From: Candidatus Epilinea brevis
GTDB taxonomy: Bacteria; Chloroflexota; Anaerolineae; Epilineales; Epilineaceae
Direction of reading: 5' to 3'
Length of the DNA: 64,000 bases
Assembly: GCA_016710785.1 (NCBI GenBank)
Contig: JADJUE010000011.1
Location: 248,001-312,000, forward strand
The position numbers and the translations under genes are program-made. Below, piece by piece: positions 1 through 8,057 of this stretch. How positions within the stretch are numbered: position 1 is the stretch's first letter; each line of letters begins with the position of its first letter. A model generated the notes under the pieces. The model saw only the letters and a list, made by a program, of their open reading frames with translations, was not told the origin of the DNA and did not search any database.

Positions 1-467
1 CAGCCGGGCAGGCGTGGACATCTTCAGCACCCACCGTTAAGGCCCTCGAAAGTTGCCCCGACTGAGTGCCTCCAGGCGGCGTTCGCGAGGGGCGCGAGTT
101 CGGTTGACCTGATGCGCCTTCATGGCGTGGCCAGGTCCGCTCCGTCGATGCGCGCCAGGTCCAATCCAGCTAGAATCGAAGGCATCATGTTACGGCAGCG
201 ACCGGTGTAACGGCGGTGTCAAGTAGCCGGTCGTTACAGCGATCCAAATTATGCCTAAAATGATGCCGTGACCGGGAAACTCAGGCGCTGACGGGTGGAA
301 GACTGGGCAACCCGGGAAGCCGGGCGAAAGTCTCCGCCGTGGGAAACGACCGGCAGCTGCCGCCCCCACCCGTCGCTCGCCCGCCCCCCTCCACCCCTCG
401 GCTATCATTCGCCATTCATTCCCGGGCGGTCGCCACAAAGCCCGCTCCCCTGAAGGCGGAAGGCCCC
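1..467. other. Left-edge intergenic region before leuS
   Basis: No recognisable gene. One frame ends in a stop at 38-40 and could be the tail of a gene lying left of the window, but too little remains to name it. A TAGAAT box at 171-176 precedes an 8-codon mini-ORF (187-210), followed by inverted segments CGACCGG (199-205)/CCGGTCG (227-233) and GTAACG (207-212)/CGTTAC (232-237), which cross and cannot both form as simple hairpins. A further -10-like TATCAT lies at 403-408. No T-box consensus was seen. Confidence 0.4.
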
Positions 468-3356
468 ATGCACGGCTACGATCCCCAAGCCATCGAGAAG
501 AAATGGCAGGCGCTCTGGGAGGCGCGCGGCACCTACCGCGTCCCCGGCCCCGGCGATGCGGGCTTCGACGCCTCGCGGCCCAAGGCCTACGTGCTGGACA
601 TGTTCCCCTACCCCTCGGGCAAGGGCCTGCACATCGGGCATCCCTTGGGCTACATCGCCACCGACATCTACGCCCGCTACCTGCGGATGACCGGCCGCAA
701 CGTGCTGCATCCCATGGGCTTCGACGCCTTCGGCCTGCCGGCGGAGCAGTATGCCATCGAGCATAACGTGCATCCGCGCCTGACCACCGAGACCAACATC
801 AGCACCATGGTGGAGCAGCTGAAGATGCTGGGGCTGGGCTACGACTGGGAGCGGGAGATCCGCACCATGGACCCCGGCTACTACCGGTGGACCCAGTGGA
901 TCTTCCTGCAATGCTACAAGAGCTGGTACGACCCGCGGGTGCCGGCTGCCCGACCCATCGCCGATCTGGAGGCCGAGCTGACCCAGGGCGTCTGGCGCGT
1001 GGGAACGGAGGGCAAACTCCTGGCCACGGCCGAGGCCCTTGAAGGTGACGGATCCCGCGCCTGGACGGAGCTGAGCGCCGCCGAGCGGGATGCCGCCCTG
1101 GACCGCCAGCGCCTGGCCTATCTGGCCGAGGTACCGGTCAACTGGTGCCCCGGCCTGGGCACCGTGCTGGCCAACGAGGAGGTCACCGCCGAGGGCCGCA
1201 GCGAGCGCGGCAACTTCCCCGTGTACCGCCGCCCCCTGAAGCAGTGGATGCTGCGCATCACCGCCTACGCCGATCGCCTGCTGGCCGACCTGGAGGGCCT
1301 GGACTGGCCCGAGGCCACGCGCCACATGCAGCGCAACTGGATCGGCCGTTCGGTGGGCGCGCGGGTGCGCTTCCCCATCGCCGCGGCGGGCGGGGCCACG
1401 GCGGACAGGTCCAGCGGTCCGGACAGCGGCGTGGTCGCGGACGGCCCCGGCACTGCGGCCGTCGAGGTCTTCACCACCCGCCCGGACACCCTCTTCGGCG
1501 CCACCTACATGGTGCTGGCGCCTGAGCATCCCCTGGTGGACCAGCTGACCTTACCGTCGCAGCGTGCCGCCGTGGCCGCCTACCGCGTCCAGACCGCCGC
1601 ACGCAGCGAGGTGGATCGGCAGACCGAGGGCAAGGTCAAGACGGGCGTGGACACCGGCGGGCGGGCGGTCAACCCCGCCACCGGCGAGCGCATCCCCGTG
1701 TGGATCGCCGACTACGTGCTCATGGGCTACGGGACCGGGGCCATCATGGCCGTGCCGGCCCATGACCAGCGCGACTTCGCCTTCGCCCGCGCCTTCGACC
1801 TGCCGGTCGTCCCCGTGCTGCTGCCGGACGCGGGCTGGCTGGCCGCGCAGGCCGCGGCCGCCGGCCGCCCGGGCACGCACGAGGACTACCTGGCCCATGT
1901 GGCGGATTACGGCGAGGTCTTCACCGGCGAGGGCCTGGCCGTCAACTCGGCCACCGACGCCGTCAGCCTGGACGGCCAGCCCAGCGCGGAAGCCAGGAAG
2001 ACGGTCATCGCCTGGTTGGAGCGCACGGGGCAGGGCGCGGGCAAGGTGCAATACCGGCTGCGCGACTGGCTTTTCAGCCGCCAGCGCTACTGGGGCGAGC
2101 CCTTCCCCATCCTGCACGGCCCGGACGGCCGCGTGCGGCCGGTGGACGAGGCCGACCTGCCGGTGCTCCTGCCGGACATGGAGGACTTCAAGCCCGAGGG
2201 CTCGGACGATCCCGACGCCCCGCCGCGCCCCCCGCTGGCCCGTGCGCCCGAATCCTGGCGCAAGGTGGTCATCGACGGCATCACCTACGAGCGCGAACTC
2301 AACACCATGCCCAACTGGGCCGGCTCCAACTGGTATTACCTGCGCTACCTCGACCCCCGCAACGACCGCGCCCTGGTGGATCCGGCCAAGGAGCGTTACT
2401 GGATGGGCGACAAGGGCATCGACCTGTACGTGGGCGGCGCGGAGCACGCGGTGCTGCACCTGCTCTACGTGCGCTTCTGGCACAAGGTGCTCTACGACCT
2501 GGGCCATGTCGGCACGGTCGAGCCGGTGCAGCGGCTGGTGCACCAGGGCATGATCCAGGCCTACGCCTATACCGACGATCGGGGCGTTCACGTACCGGCT
2601 GACGAGGTGGTGGAGCAGGACGGCAGCTTTCATTACCAGGGCCAGGCGGTGAACCGTGAATACGGCAAGATGGGCAAGAGCCTGAAGAACATGGTCACTC
2701 CGGAGGACGTCGTCGCCAGCCATGGCGTGGACATCCTGCGGCTCTACGAGATGTACCTGGGCCCCCTGGAGGCCTCCAAGCCCTGGAGCACGCGGGACAT
2801 GGTGGGCATCCGCCGCTTCCTGGGGCGCGTCTGGCGGGCGATGGTAGACAGGGAGACAGGCGCCCTGCGCGTCACCGACGCGCCGGCGGACGATGAACTT
2901 CTCAGGCTCCTGCACCGCACGATCGCCAAGGTGAGCGCCGACATGCCGGCGCTGCAGTTCAACACGGCCATCGCCGCGCTCATCGAGCTGACCAACGCCC
3001 TGACCGGCCTGCCCGAGCTGCCGCGCACGGTAGCCGAGCCCCTGGTGCTGATGCTGGCGCCCATGGCTCCGCACCTGGGCGAGGAGCTGTGGGAACGCCT
3101 GGGCCACGCCGACTCGGTGACCACGGCCCCCTGGCCGGCGGCCGACCCGCGCTACCTGGCGGCGGACACGGTGGAGATCGCCGTGCAGGTGCTGGGCAAG
3201 GTGCGCGCCCGAATCCAGGTGCCGGCCGGCACCGACCGCGCCGAGCTGGAGCGGCTGGCCCTGGCCGAAGCGGCAGTCCAACCCTTTCTGGCGGGCAAGA
3301 CGGTGCGCAAGGTCATCGTCGTGCCAGGCTCGCTGGTCAACATCGTCGCCAACTGA
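468..3356 (+). CDS. leuS: Leucyl-tRNA synthetase
   Basis: Class I aminoacyl-tRNA synthetase charging tRNA-Leu in the cytoplasm. From the ATG at 468 the protein has 962 residues, slightly long for bacterial LeuRS. The HIGH signature is at residues 55-58, the CP1 editing domain carries the Thr-rich TTRPDTLFGATY motif, and the KMSKS loop reads KMGKS at 734-738, a Ser-to-Gly variant. The frame stays open to 339, but the extra 43 residues are Pro-rich and lack homology to the family; the start at 468 follows a GGCGGAAGG-like ribosome site and begins with the family-typical Y-D-P..IE.KWQ segment. A TATCAT box at 403-408 could be its promoter. Confidence 0.96.
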   Translation: MHGYDPQAIEKKWQALWEARGTYRVPGPGDAGFDASRPKAYVLDMFPYPSGKGLHIGHPLGYIATDIYARYLRMTGRNVLHPMGFDAFGLPAEQYAIEHNVHPRLTTETNISTMVEQLKMLGLGYDWEREIRTMDPGYYRWTQWIFLQCYKSWYDPRVPAARPIADLEAELTQGVWRVGTEGKLLATAEALEGDGSRAWTELSAAERDAALDRQRLAYLAEVPVNWCPGLGTVLANEEVTAEGRSERGNFPVYRRPLKQWMLRITAYADRLLADLEGLDWPEATRHMQRNWIGRSVGARVRFPIAAAGGATADRSSGPDSGVVADGPGTAAVEVFTTRPDTLFGATYMVLAPEHPLVDQLTLPSQRAAVAAYRVQTAARSEVDRQTEGKVKTGVDTGGRAVNPATGERIPVWIADYVLMGYGTGAIMAVPAHDQRDFAFARAFDLPVVPVLLPDAGWLAAQAAAAGRPGTHEDYLAHVADYGEVFTGEGLAVNSATDAVSLDGQPSAEARKTVIAWLERTGQGAGKVQYRLRDWLFSRQRYWGEPFPILHGPDGRVRPVDEADLPVLLPDMEDFKPEGSDDPDAPPRPPLARAPESWRKVVIDGITYERELNTMPNWAGSNWYYLRYLDPRNDRALVDPAKERYWMGDKGIDLYVGGAEHAVLHLLYVRFWHKVLYDLGHVGTVEPVQRLVHQGMIQAYAYTDDRGVHVPADEVVEQDGSFHYQGQAVNREYGKMGKSLKNMVTPEDVVASHGVDILRLYEMYLGPLEASKPWSTRDMVGIRRFLGRVWRAMVDRETGALRVTDAPADDELLRLLHRTIAKVSADMPALQFNTAIAALIELTNALTGLPELPRTVAEPLVLMLAPMAPHLGEELWERLGHADSVTTAPWPAADPRYLAADTVEIAVQVLGKVRARIQVPAGTDRAELERLALAEAAVQPFLAGKTVRKVIVVPGSLVNIVAN

Positions 3357-3387
3357 GGCGGCCCGCGACACGAACGAGGAGACAGCC

Positions 3388-4035
3388 ATGCGCATCCCCC
3401 CGCACCGCGGCGCGGCCCTCGCCGCCGCCCTCCTCCTGGTCGCCGGCAACGCCTGCGCGGCGCCCGCGGCGGTGCCCGTATCGACGCCTTCGGACTCGAG
3501 CACGGCGGGCATCGACAGCCCGACCGTGATGGTGCCGACCGGGGAAGCTCCCCAGCCCGCGGCCTCGCCCGGCGCGGGCCTCCTCGACGACGACCTGGCC
3601 ACCTACACCGACGCCGCGACCGGCATCACCGTGGATTATCCCGCCGATTGGGGCCTGACGGAGCCCACGGAGACGGTCAAGGCGACCAGCCAGACCTACT
3701 CGGCCACCTTCAGCTCCTGGAACCCCGGTCCCGGCGGGCAGGCCGGCATCCCCGCCGCCGGCACGAAGTTCGACCTGACGGTGGTCAAGGAAGCTCCCAC
3801 CACCTTGGAGGCCTTCGCCGGCGCGCATCCGGAATGGGCCCCGCCGGACGCGGCCCGCGTCGCCCTGTCCAGCGGCCAGCCGGCCATCCGGCTGGAAATG
3901 GCCGCAACGCAGGGCGGCCCCGGACCGACGATCCAGTGGCTGGCCGTGATCGATGGCCAGCCGGTCATCCTCAGCGGTGTGGGCGACCTGGCGCTGGTCG
4001 ACGCGGTGGCGCAGAGCTTGCGGATGGAGCCCTGA
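3388..4035 (+). CDS. Secreted PsbP-like domain protein
   Basis: A 215-residue exported protein of unknown role. It starts 31 bases after leuS with a clear GAGGAGA ribosome site at 3376-3382. Residues 1-25 form a signal peptide ending near NACA-A; the Cys there lacks a good lipobox, so signal peptidase I cleavage is more likely than lipidation. A Pro/Ser/Thr linker (26-68) is followed by a single domain with the pattern 'TYTDAATGITVDYPADW', typical of PsbP-like/DUF1795-type folds found on the outside of bacterial cells. Proximity to leuS suggests co-transcription rather than shared function. No catalytic motif was recognised. Confidence 0.75.
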   Translation: MRIPPHRGAALAAALLLVAGNACAAPAAVPVSTPSDSSTAGIDSPTVMVPTGEAPQPAASPGAGLLDDDLATYTDAATGITVDYPADWGLTEPTETVKATSQTYSATFSSWNPGPGGQAGIPAAGTKFDLTVVKEAPTTLEAFAGAHPEWAPPDAARVALSSGQPAIRLEMAATQGGPGPTIQWLAVIDGQPVILSGVGDLALVDAVAQSLRMEP

Positions 4036-4064
4036 CGGTTGGATCGCTGGCGGGACATGCGCAA

Positions 4065-4092
4065 CTGGCCCGCCTCCGGGGAGGCGGGCCAG
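4065..4092. terminator. Bidirectional hairpin between convergent genes
   Basis: A 10-bp perfect stem CTGGCCCGCC/GGCGGGCCAG with an 8-base loop lies between the stop of the PsbP-like gene and the stop of the convergent fasciclin gene. There is no T-run on either side, so it may act as a weak intrinsic terminator or an RNA 3' end stabiliser. Confidence 0.6.
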
Positions 4093-4114
4093 GGTCGTCA
4101 GGCTAGGGGATGCC

Positions 4115-4681
4115 TCACTTCGCCGGCGGCAGCAGCACCGCGTCGATGACGTGAATGACGCCGTTGGAAGCCTTGATGGTGGCCACCACGTTGGCGTCGT
4201 TGACCATGAGCTTGCCGTCCTTGATGTGGATGGTCACCTTGCCGCCGTTGGCCATGCCCAGCACCTGACCATCCTTGAGGTTGGTCTCGTCGTAGGCCGA
4301 GGTCGACACGTGGTAGGTGAGGATGTTGGCCAGGTCGGTCTTCTTGTCCGGCGCCAGCAGACCTTCCACCGTGCCATCCGGCAGCTTCTCGAAGGCGGCG
4401 TTGGTGGGCGCGAAGACCGTGAGCGGGCCGGATGCGGCGATGGCGGTGACCAGATCCGCCGCCTTCACCGCCGTGACCAGGGTCGTATGGTCGGGCGAGG
4501 CGATAGCGATGCTCAAGATGTTGTTCTCATCCACCGGCGGTAGGACGGCCGGCTGGGCCGCGGCGGGCACATCGGCGACCGCGGGCACCGTGGTAGGCGC
4601 CTCAGTGGCGGCTTCCTCAGGCGCCGTGCAGGCGGACAGGCTCAGGACGGCGATCAGAGGCAAGGCGATGAGTCTGGACAT
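4115..4681 (-). CDS. Fasciclin (FAS1) domain lipoprotein
   Basis: A 188-residue cell-surface lipoprotein. The start at 4681 has an excellent GGAGGAG ribosome site; longer in-frame starts upstream encode Cys/Arg-rich nonsense. Residues 1-18 are a lipoprotein signal with lipobox L-S-A-C; a Thr/Ala/Pro linker follows, then a single FAS1 domain (about 50-188) with the conserved 'LTVFAPTNAAFEKLP' and 'YHV' boxes and the C-terminal 'NGVIHVIDAVLLPP' H2 box. FAS1 domains mediate weak adhesion to surfaces, polysaccharide or other proteins. It lies downstream of carA with a separate start region, so linkage to pyrimidine synthesis is not implied. Confidence 0.9.
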   Translation of the reverse strand: MSRLIALPLIAVLSLSACTAPEEAATEAPTTVPAVADVPAAAQPAVLPPVDENNILSIAIASPDHTTLVTAVKAADLVTAIAASGPLTVFAPTNAAFEKLPDGTVEGLLAPDKKTDLANILTYHVSTSAYDETNLKDGQVLGMANGGKVTIHIKDGKLMVNDANVVATIKASNGVIHVIDAVLLPPAK

Positions 4682-4811
4682 GGGTATCTCCTCCATGCGG
4701 CTTGCGAATCCAACGGACATGGCCTTCCACATCCGGTCAGGACTGTAAGCGCGGAGGAGCGATCTGTCATCGGTCTTTCGTCGCAAAGCGCATTCAAGGC
4801 ACGGATGGCAG

Positions 4812-5960
4812 CTACAGCTCGGATGTCGCCCCACCGACCACCGTGGCCACGAAGGTGTCGAACAGGCCCGCCGCGTCGTGCGGCCCCGGCGCGGCCTCCG
4901 GATGGTACTGCACCGAGAAGCAGCGCCGCGATTCGGAGCGGATGCCTTCCACCGAGCCGTCGTTCAGCGAGAGGTGCGTGACCGCCACGTCCGGCGCAAG
5001 GTCCGCGCCGTCGAGGGCGTAGCCGTGGTTCTGGCTGGAGATGGCCACGTGAGGCTCGGGTCCCTTGACCGGTTGGTTGCCGCCACGGTGGCCGAACTTC
5101 AGCTTGTAGGTGCGGCCGCCCAGCGCCGTGCCCAGCAGCTGATGGCCCAGGCAGATGCCGAAGACAGGCACCCGTCCCAGGAGCCGGCCGATCTCGGTCA
5201 CGATGTCCCCCAGGGTGGCCGGGTCGCCCGGCCCGTTGGACAGGAGCACGCCGTCAGGACCGAGCGCCAGGGCCGCCTCCGCCGTCGTGCGCGCGGGGAC
5301 CACCGTCACCCGGCAGCCGCGGGATACCAGCAGGCGCAGGGTGTTGCGCTTGACCCCGAAGTCGTAGACCACGACATGCGGTCCTGCAGCGCCGCTGACT
5401 GCCGGCAAGGCGACCCCGGGATACCAGGCTGCGTCAGCCGCCGCGGTCCAGGCGTAGGGCGCGGCGCAACTCACCTCGCCCACCAGGTCCATGCGGTTGA
5501 TGTCCGGCGCCGAGCGCGCCAGGGCCAGGGCCTCCTCGGCGCCGCCACCGTCGGAGACGATGGCCCCGTGCTGGGCGCCCCCCTCGCGCAGGTGGCGTAC
5601 CAGGCTGCGGGTGTCCACATCGGTGATGCCCACGATATTCTGAGCCGCAAGACCGTCGTGCAGGCTACCGGTGGCCCGCCAGCTGCTGACCGACAGGCTG
5701 GCGCGACGAACGACGAAGCCGGCCGCCCAGATCCGCTCGCTCTCGTCGTCCTCGTCGTTCAGCCCGGTGTTGCCGATCTGCGGCGCGGTCATGATCACGA
5801 TCTGGCGGCAGTAGGACGGATCGGTCAGGATCTCCTGGTAGCCGGTCATGCTGGTGTTGAAGACCGCTTCGCCCGTGCGCCGGCCGCAGGCGCCCAAAGG
5901 CCGGCCGGGGAAGAGGGTGCCATCGGCCAAGGCCAGGTAGGCCAGGTCCTTCACGCTCAT
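4812..5960 (-). CDS. carA: Carbamoyl-phosphate synthase small subunit
   Basis: Glutaminase subunit of carbamoyl-phosphate synthase, supplying ammonia to CarB for pyrimidine and arginine synthesis. The product has 382 residues. The N-terminal CPSase small-chain domain includes 'TSMTGYQEILTDPSY'; the class I amidotransferase domain has nucleophile Cys270 in GICLGHQ and the His353/Glu355 pair in QYHPEA. The start at 5960 has a GGAGGG site and overlaps the stop of the upstream membrane-protein gene by ATGA. carB is not adjacent and must lie elsewhere. All catalytic residues are present, so the enzyme should be functional. Confidence 0.97.
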   Translation of the reverse strand: MSVKDLAYLALADGTLFPGRPLGACGRRTGEAVFNTSMTGYQEILTDPSYCRQIVIMTAPQIGNTGLNDEDDESERIWAAGFVVRRASLSVSSWRATGSLHDGLAAQNIVGITDVDTRSLVRHLREGGAQHGAIVSDGGGAEEALALARSAPDINRMDLVGEVSCAAPYAWTAAADAAWYPGVALPAVSGAAGPHVVVYDFGVKRNTLRLLVSRGCRVTVVPARTTAEAALALGPDGVLLSNGPGDPATLGDIVTEIGRLLGRVPVFGICLGHQLLGTALGGRTYKLKFGHRGGNQPVKGPEPHVAISSQNHGYALDGADLAPDVAVTHLSLNDGSVEGIRSESRRCFSVQYHPEAAPGPHDAAGLFDTFVATVVGGATSEL

Positions 5961-6475
5961 GCCTGCCCTCCGGTAGCTGCACCGATGCCGTAGGCCGCCC
6001 GGGTGGCAGGCCACAGCAGCCAGAAGAGGCCCAGCAGCGGCTGGACCAGGGGGAAGTAGCCGTAGTCGCTCCCGAAATGCCCCCAGGCGGTCCGGCCGAT
6101 GAGTTGGGCCGCCGGGCTGCCCTGAACGGTGATCCAGCCCACCACCAGCACAGCCGCCGTCTCGAAGGCCAGGGCAACCACCGAGACCCACCAGGCCCCG
6201 CGCCGCCGCACGGCAAAGCCCACCGTGGCCACCAGGTACACCGTGCAGGCCAGCAGGCTCAGCGTCGGCCCCAGCCAGCGCGCCATCTCCGTGCTGTGGA
6301 TAAGCCCACCCGCTTTGAAGAAGAGCTGGTACACGGCCCTTCCGCCAGTGGAGAAGGCCAGGAGCGGGTAGGACAGGGCGAGGGCCCGGCCCGCGGCTTC
6401 CGCTAGGGAGGAAAGCGGGGCGGCGGCCGGGTCGCCGTCGTTCAGGGTGGTGCTCGTGGCGGCGGGCATGGTCAT
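5957..6475 (-). CDS. Four-helix membrane protein upstream of carA
   Basis: A 172-residue integral membrane protein I do not recognise. It has about four hydrophobic segments: around residues 35-50, 70-90, 97-118 and 140-155. Its stop overlaps the carA start (ATGA), implying translational coupling. Two ATGs, at 6475 and 6469, are possible; an AGGA lies about 7 bases before the second, so 170 residues is also plausible. With the next gene upstream it forms a three-gene minus-strand operon ending in carA. Nothing in the sequence suggests a transporter signature. Confidence 0.7.
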   Translation of the reverse strand: MTMPAATSTTLNDGDPAAAPLSSLAEAAGRALALSYPLLAFSTGGRAVYQLFFKAGGLIHSTEMARWLGPTLSLLACTVYLVATVGFAVRRRGAWWVSVVALAFETAAVLVVGWITVQGSPAAQLIGRTAWGHFGSDYGYFPLVQPLLGLFWLLWPATRAAYGIGAATGGQA

Positions 6476-6492
6476 GTCCTGGTTCCCATCGG

Positions 6493-7170
6493 TCAGCCCA
6501 TCCGCCGCCGGATGCTGTCCGTGGTGTACAGGACCACGGCGCAGCCCATCGGAAAGACTGTCTCGTTGATGAAGATGGGCAAGGCCCTGGCCATGGCCAA
6601 GGGCTGGCCGTTGGTCTCCATGCTCAATTGATTGGTCAGGTAGTAAACCAGCCCGCCGAAGACCAACCCAACCGCCAGACCCGTGCCCGCATGGGCGCCC
6701 AGCCGCCCCCAACTCCGGCGCGAGACCCAGCCGATAAGCGCGCCCAGTCCGCCGTATTCCAGAGCCTTGATCAGCCCCATGGTCGCCGCCGGCAGGACGA
6801 TGACCGCCGCGGTGGCCGGCGCCACCTTGAGGCTCTCTCCCACGCCACGGTGCACGACCTTGGCCACGTTGAAGGCCATCGGCCCCGACAGCAGACCCAA
6901 GAGCCCCATGTTGACCGTGCGCGCGCCGGGAATGGCCCGTCCCACAGCCACGCCCACGCAGACCAGGGTGGCCCAGCTGACGGACTTTGCGGTGTCGGCC
7001 AGCTGGCTGACCCAGGAGGGTTGCGCGCCCTGCGCCAGGCCGGCCACCAGGAGCACCAGCTGGATCAGGATGCCGAGCAGGATGGACAGCCATGCCACCC
7101 GCATCAGCGTGCGGCCCAGGTCGTCGGTGTTGGCGGCGGCAAGGTCAGGCGCGGGAGCAGCGTCGCTCAT
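6493..7170 (-). CDS. Integral membrane protein, unknown
   Basis: A 225-residue membrane protein with about five or six hydrophobic segments: near residues 25-46, 66-80, 85-100, 117-133, 138-150 and 160-180. It starts with a strong AAAGGAGAT ribosome site and ends 17 bases before the following membrane-protein gene, so both and carA are probably co-transcribed. No known family was recognised; Gly/Ala-rich helices with few charged residues could suit a small channel or accessory membrane subunit, but that is speculation. Confidence 0.7.
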   Translation of the reverse strand: MSDAAPAPDLAAANTDDLGRTLMRVAWLSILLGILIQLVLLVAGLAQGAQPSWVSQLADTAKSVSWATLVCVGVAVGRAIPGARTVNMGLLGLLSGPMAFNVAKVVHRGVGESLKVAPATAAVIVLPAATMGLIKALEYGGLGALIGWVSRRSWGRLGAHAGTGLAVGLVFGGLVYYLTNQLSMETNGQPLAMARALPIFINETVFPMGCAVVLYTTDSIRRRMG

Positions 7171-7332
7171 GGGGAACGATCTCCTTTGTCGGGGAGGGGG
7201 TGTCCGGAAACGGTCTCCGATCGTTGACAGGAAAGTCCACTGAGCCCGTCGTCGGCCGCGCCATGAGCATAGATCGATGGGCCTGCAGCGTCAACGGCTG
7301 GTTGGCCCCCGAGAGCGGTACCCGGCTGCCGC

Positions 7333-7899
7333 TCACCGCAGCGGCGGCAAATCGATCCGCTCGATCGTCTCGACCTCCAGCAGCCAGGGGGTGAAGACCC
7401 GGCAGGCGGAAGCCGACTGGAGGAGGGCCCCCTTCACCTTCACCGCCTCGCCCACGAACAGGTCCAGGTTGAGCCCCTGAGCACCGGTGTAGAGCACGGC
7501 CAGGGCCTTGGCGTCCACCCGGCCCTCCGGCTTGTCCAGGAGGGCGTAGGCGCCCGGACGGCAGGCCTGGCGGCCCGCGGTGCTCATGCCGGTCAGGTAG
7601 CCCACCCGCTCGCTGTCCAGCGGATCCGGCGCCGAGGCCTTGTAGGTGCGAACCGCCAGCGGCAGGAAGATGGGCTTGATCGGTGGCAGCGGTTCGATGA
7701 TCGGCGTCGGCTCCTGCTGGGCGAGCGCCACGCCGACCACCCCGGTGCGAGGCCCACGGGAGGCGGCGAGGACCGGAACTCCGACCAGAGCCGCCAGCAG
7801 GACCAGGGCCGCCGGCCGAATCGAGATGGACCAGCGGGCCGAGATCCGCTCCGGCAGCGCGATCGCTCGCGCCGGCGGCGGCGAAAGGTGAACGCTCAT
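7333..7899 (-). CDS. Secreted protein with possible OB-like domain
   Basis: A 188-residue protein with an unusually long N-terminal region (about 25 residues) before a hydrophobic signal segment (30-47), probably a membrane anchor or signal peptide. After a Pro/Ile-rich linker comes 'IFLPLAV' (residues 77-83), a motif that recurs in other exported proteins of this window. The C-terminal 100 residues alternate short hydrophobic strands and end in 'LLEVETIERIDLP', resembling small OB-fold periplasmic domains; this is a weak resemblance. It is divergent from plsX and is read from a TATAAT box at 7983-7988 on the minus strand. Confidence 0.65.
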   Translation of the reverse strand: MSVHLSPPPARAIALPERISARWSISIRPAALVLLAALVGVPVLAASRGPRTGVVGVALAQQEPTPIIEPLPPIKPIFLPLAVRTYKASAPDPLDSERVGYLTGMSTAGRQACRPGAYALLDKPEGRVDAKALAVLYTGAQGLNLDLFVGEAVKVKGALLQSASACRVFTPWLLEVETIERIDLPPLR

Positions 7900-7982
7900 T
7901 CAGGCAACCTCGTTTCTGGATCGCGGCGGGGCTTCTTGCCGTCGCCCTCCACACCGCGGCATCCCCGCGGGCATGTGCCGTG

Positions 7983-7988
7983 ATTATA
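7983..7988 (-). promoter_or_regulatory. -10 box for the secreted-protein gene
   Basis: Perfect TATAAT on the minus strand, about 77 bases before the start at 7899. No -35 consensus was seen. It faces away from the plsX promoter, forming a divergent pair. Confidence 0.5.
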
Positions 7989-8041
7989 GACGTCGATGCC
8001 GGGCCTTGCGGCAGCGCGGTCCAGGGCGGGCGGCAGCGCTA

Positions 8042-8050
8042 TGGTAGAAT
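8042..8050 (+). promoter_or_regulatory. Extended -10 promoter of plsX
   Basis: TGG-TAGAAT forms an extended -10. The last T is 8 bases before the plsX ATG at 8058, so transcription should begin about one base before the start codon, giving a leaderless mRNA. Confidence 0.6.
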
Positions 8051-8057
8051 GCGCCCC

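Noticed and set aside
1..467. T-box riboswitch upstream of leuS
   Set aside because: No TGGNACCGCG-type T-box sequence or antiterminator was found; the same holds upstream of aspS.
1551..3602. 683-codon open frame antisense to leuS
   Set aside because: It mirrors the codon pattern of leuS on the opposite strand, has no family resemblance and no ribosome site; high G+C lengthens such antisense frames.
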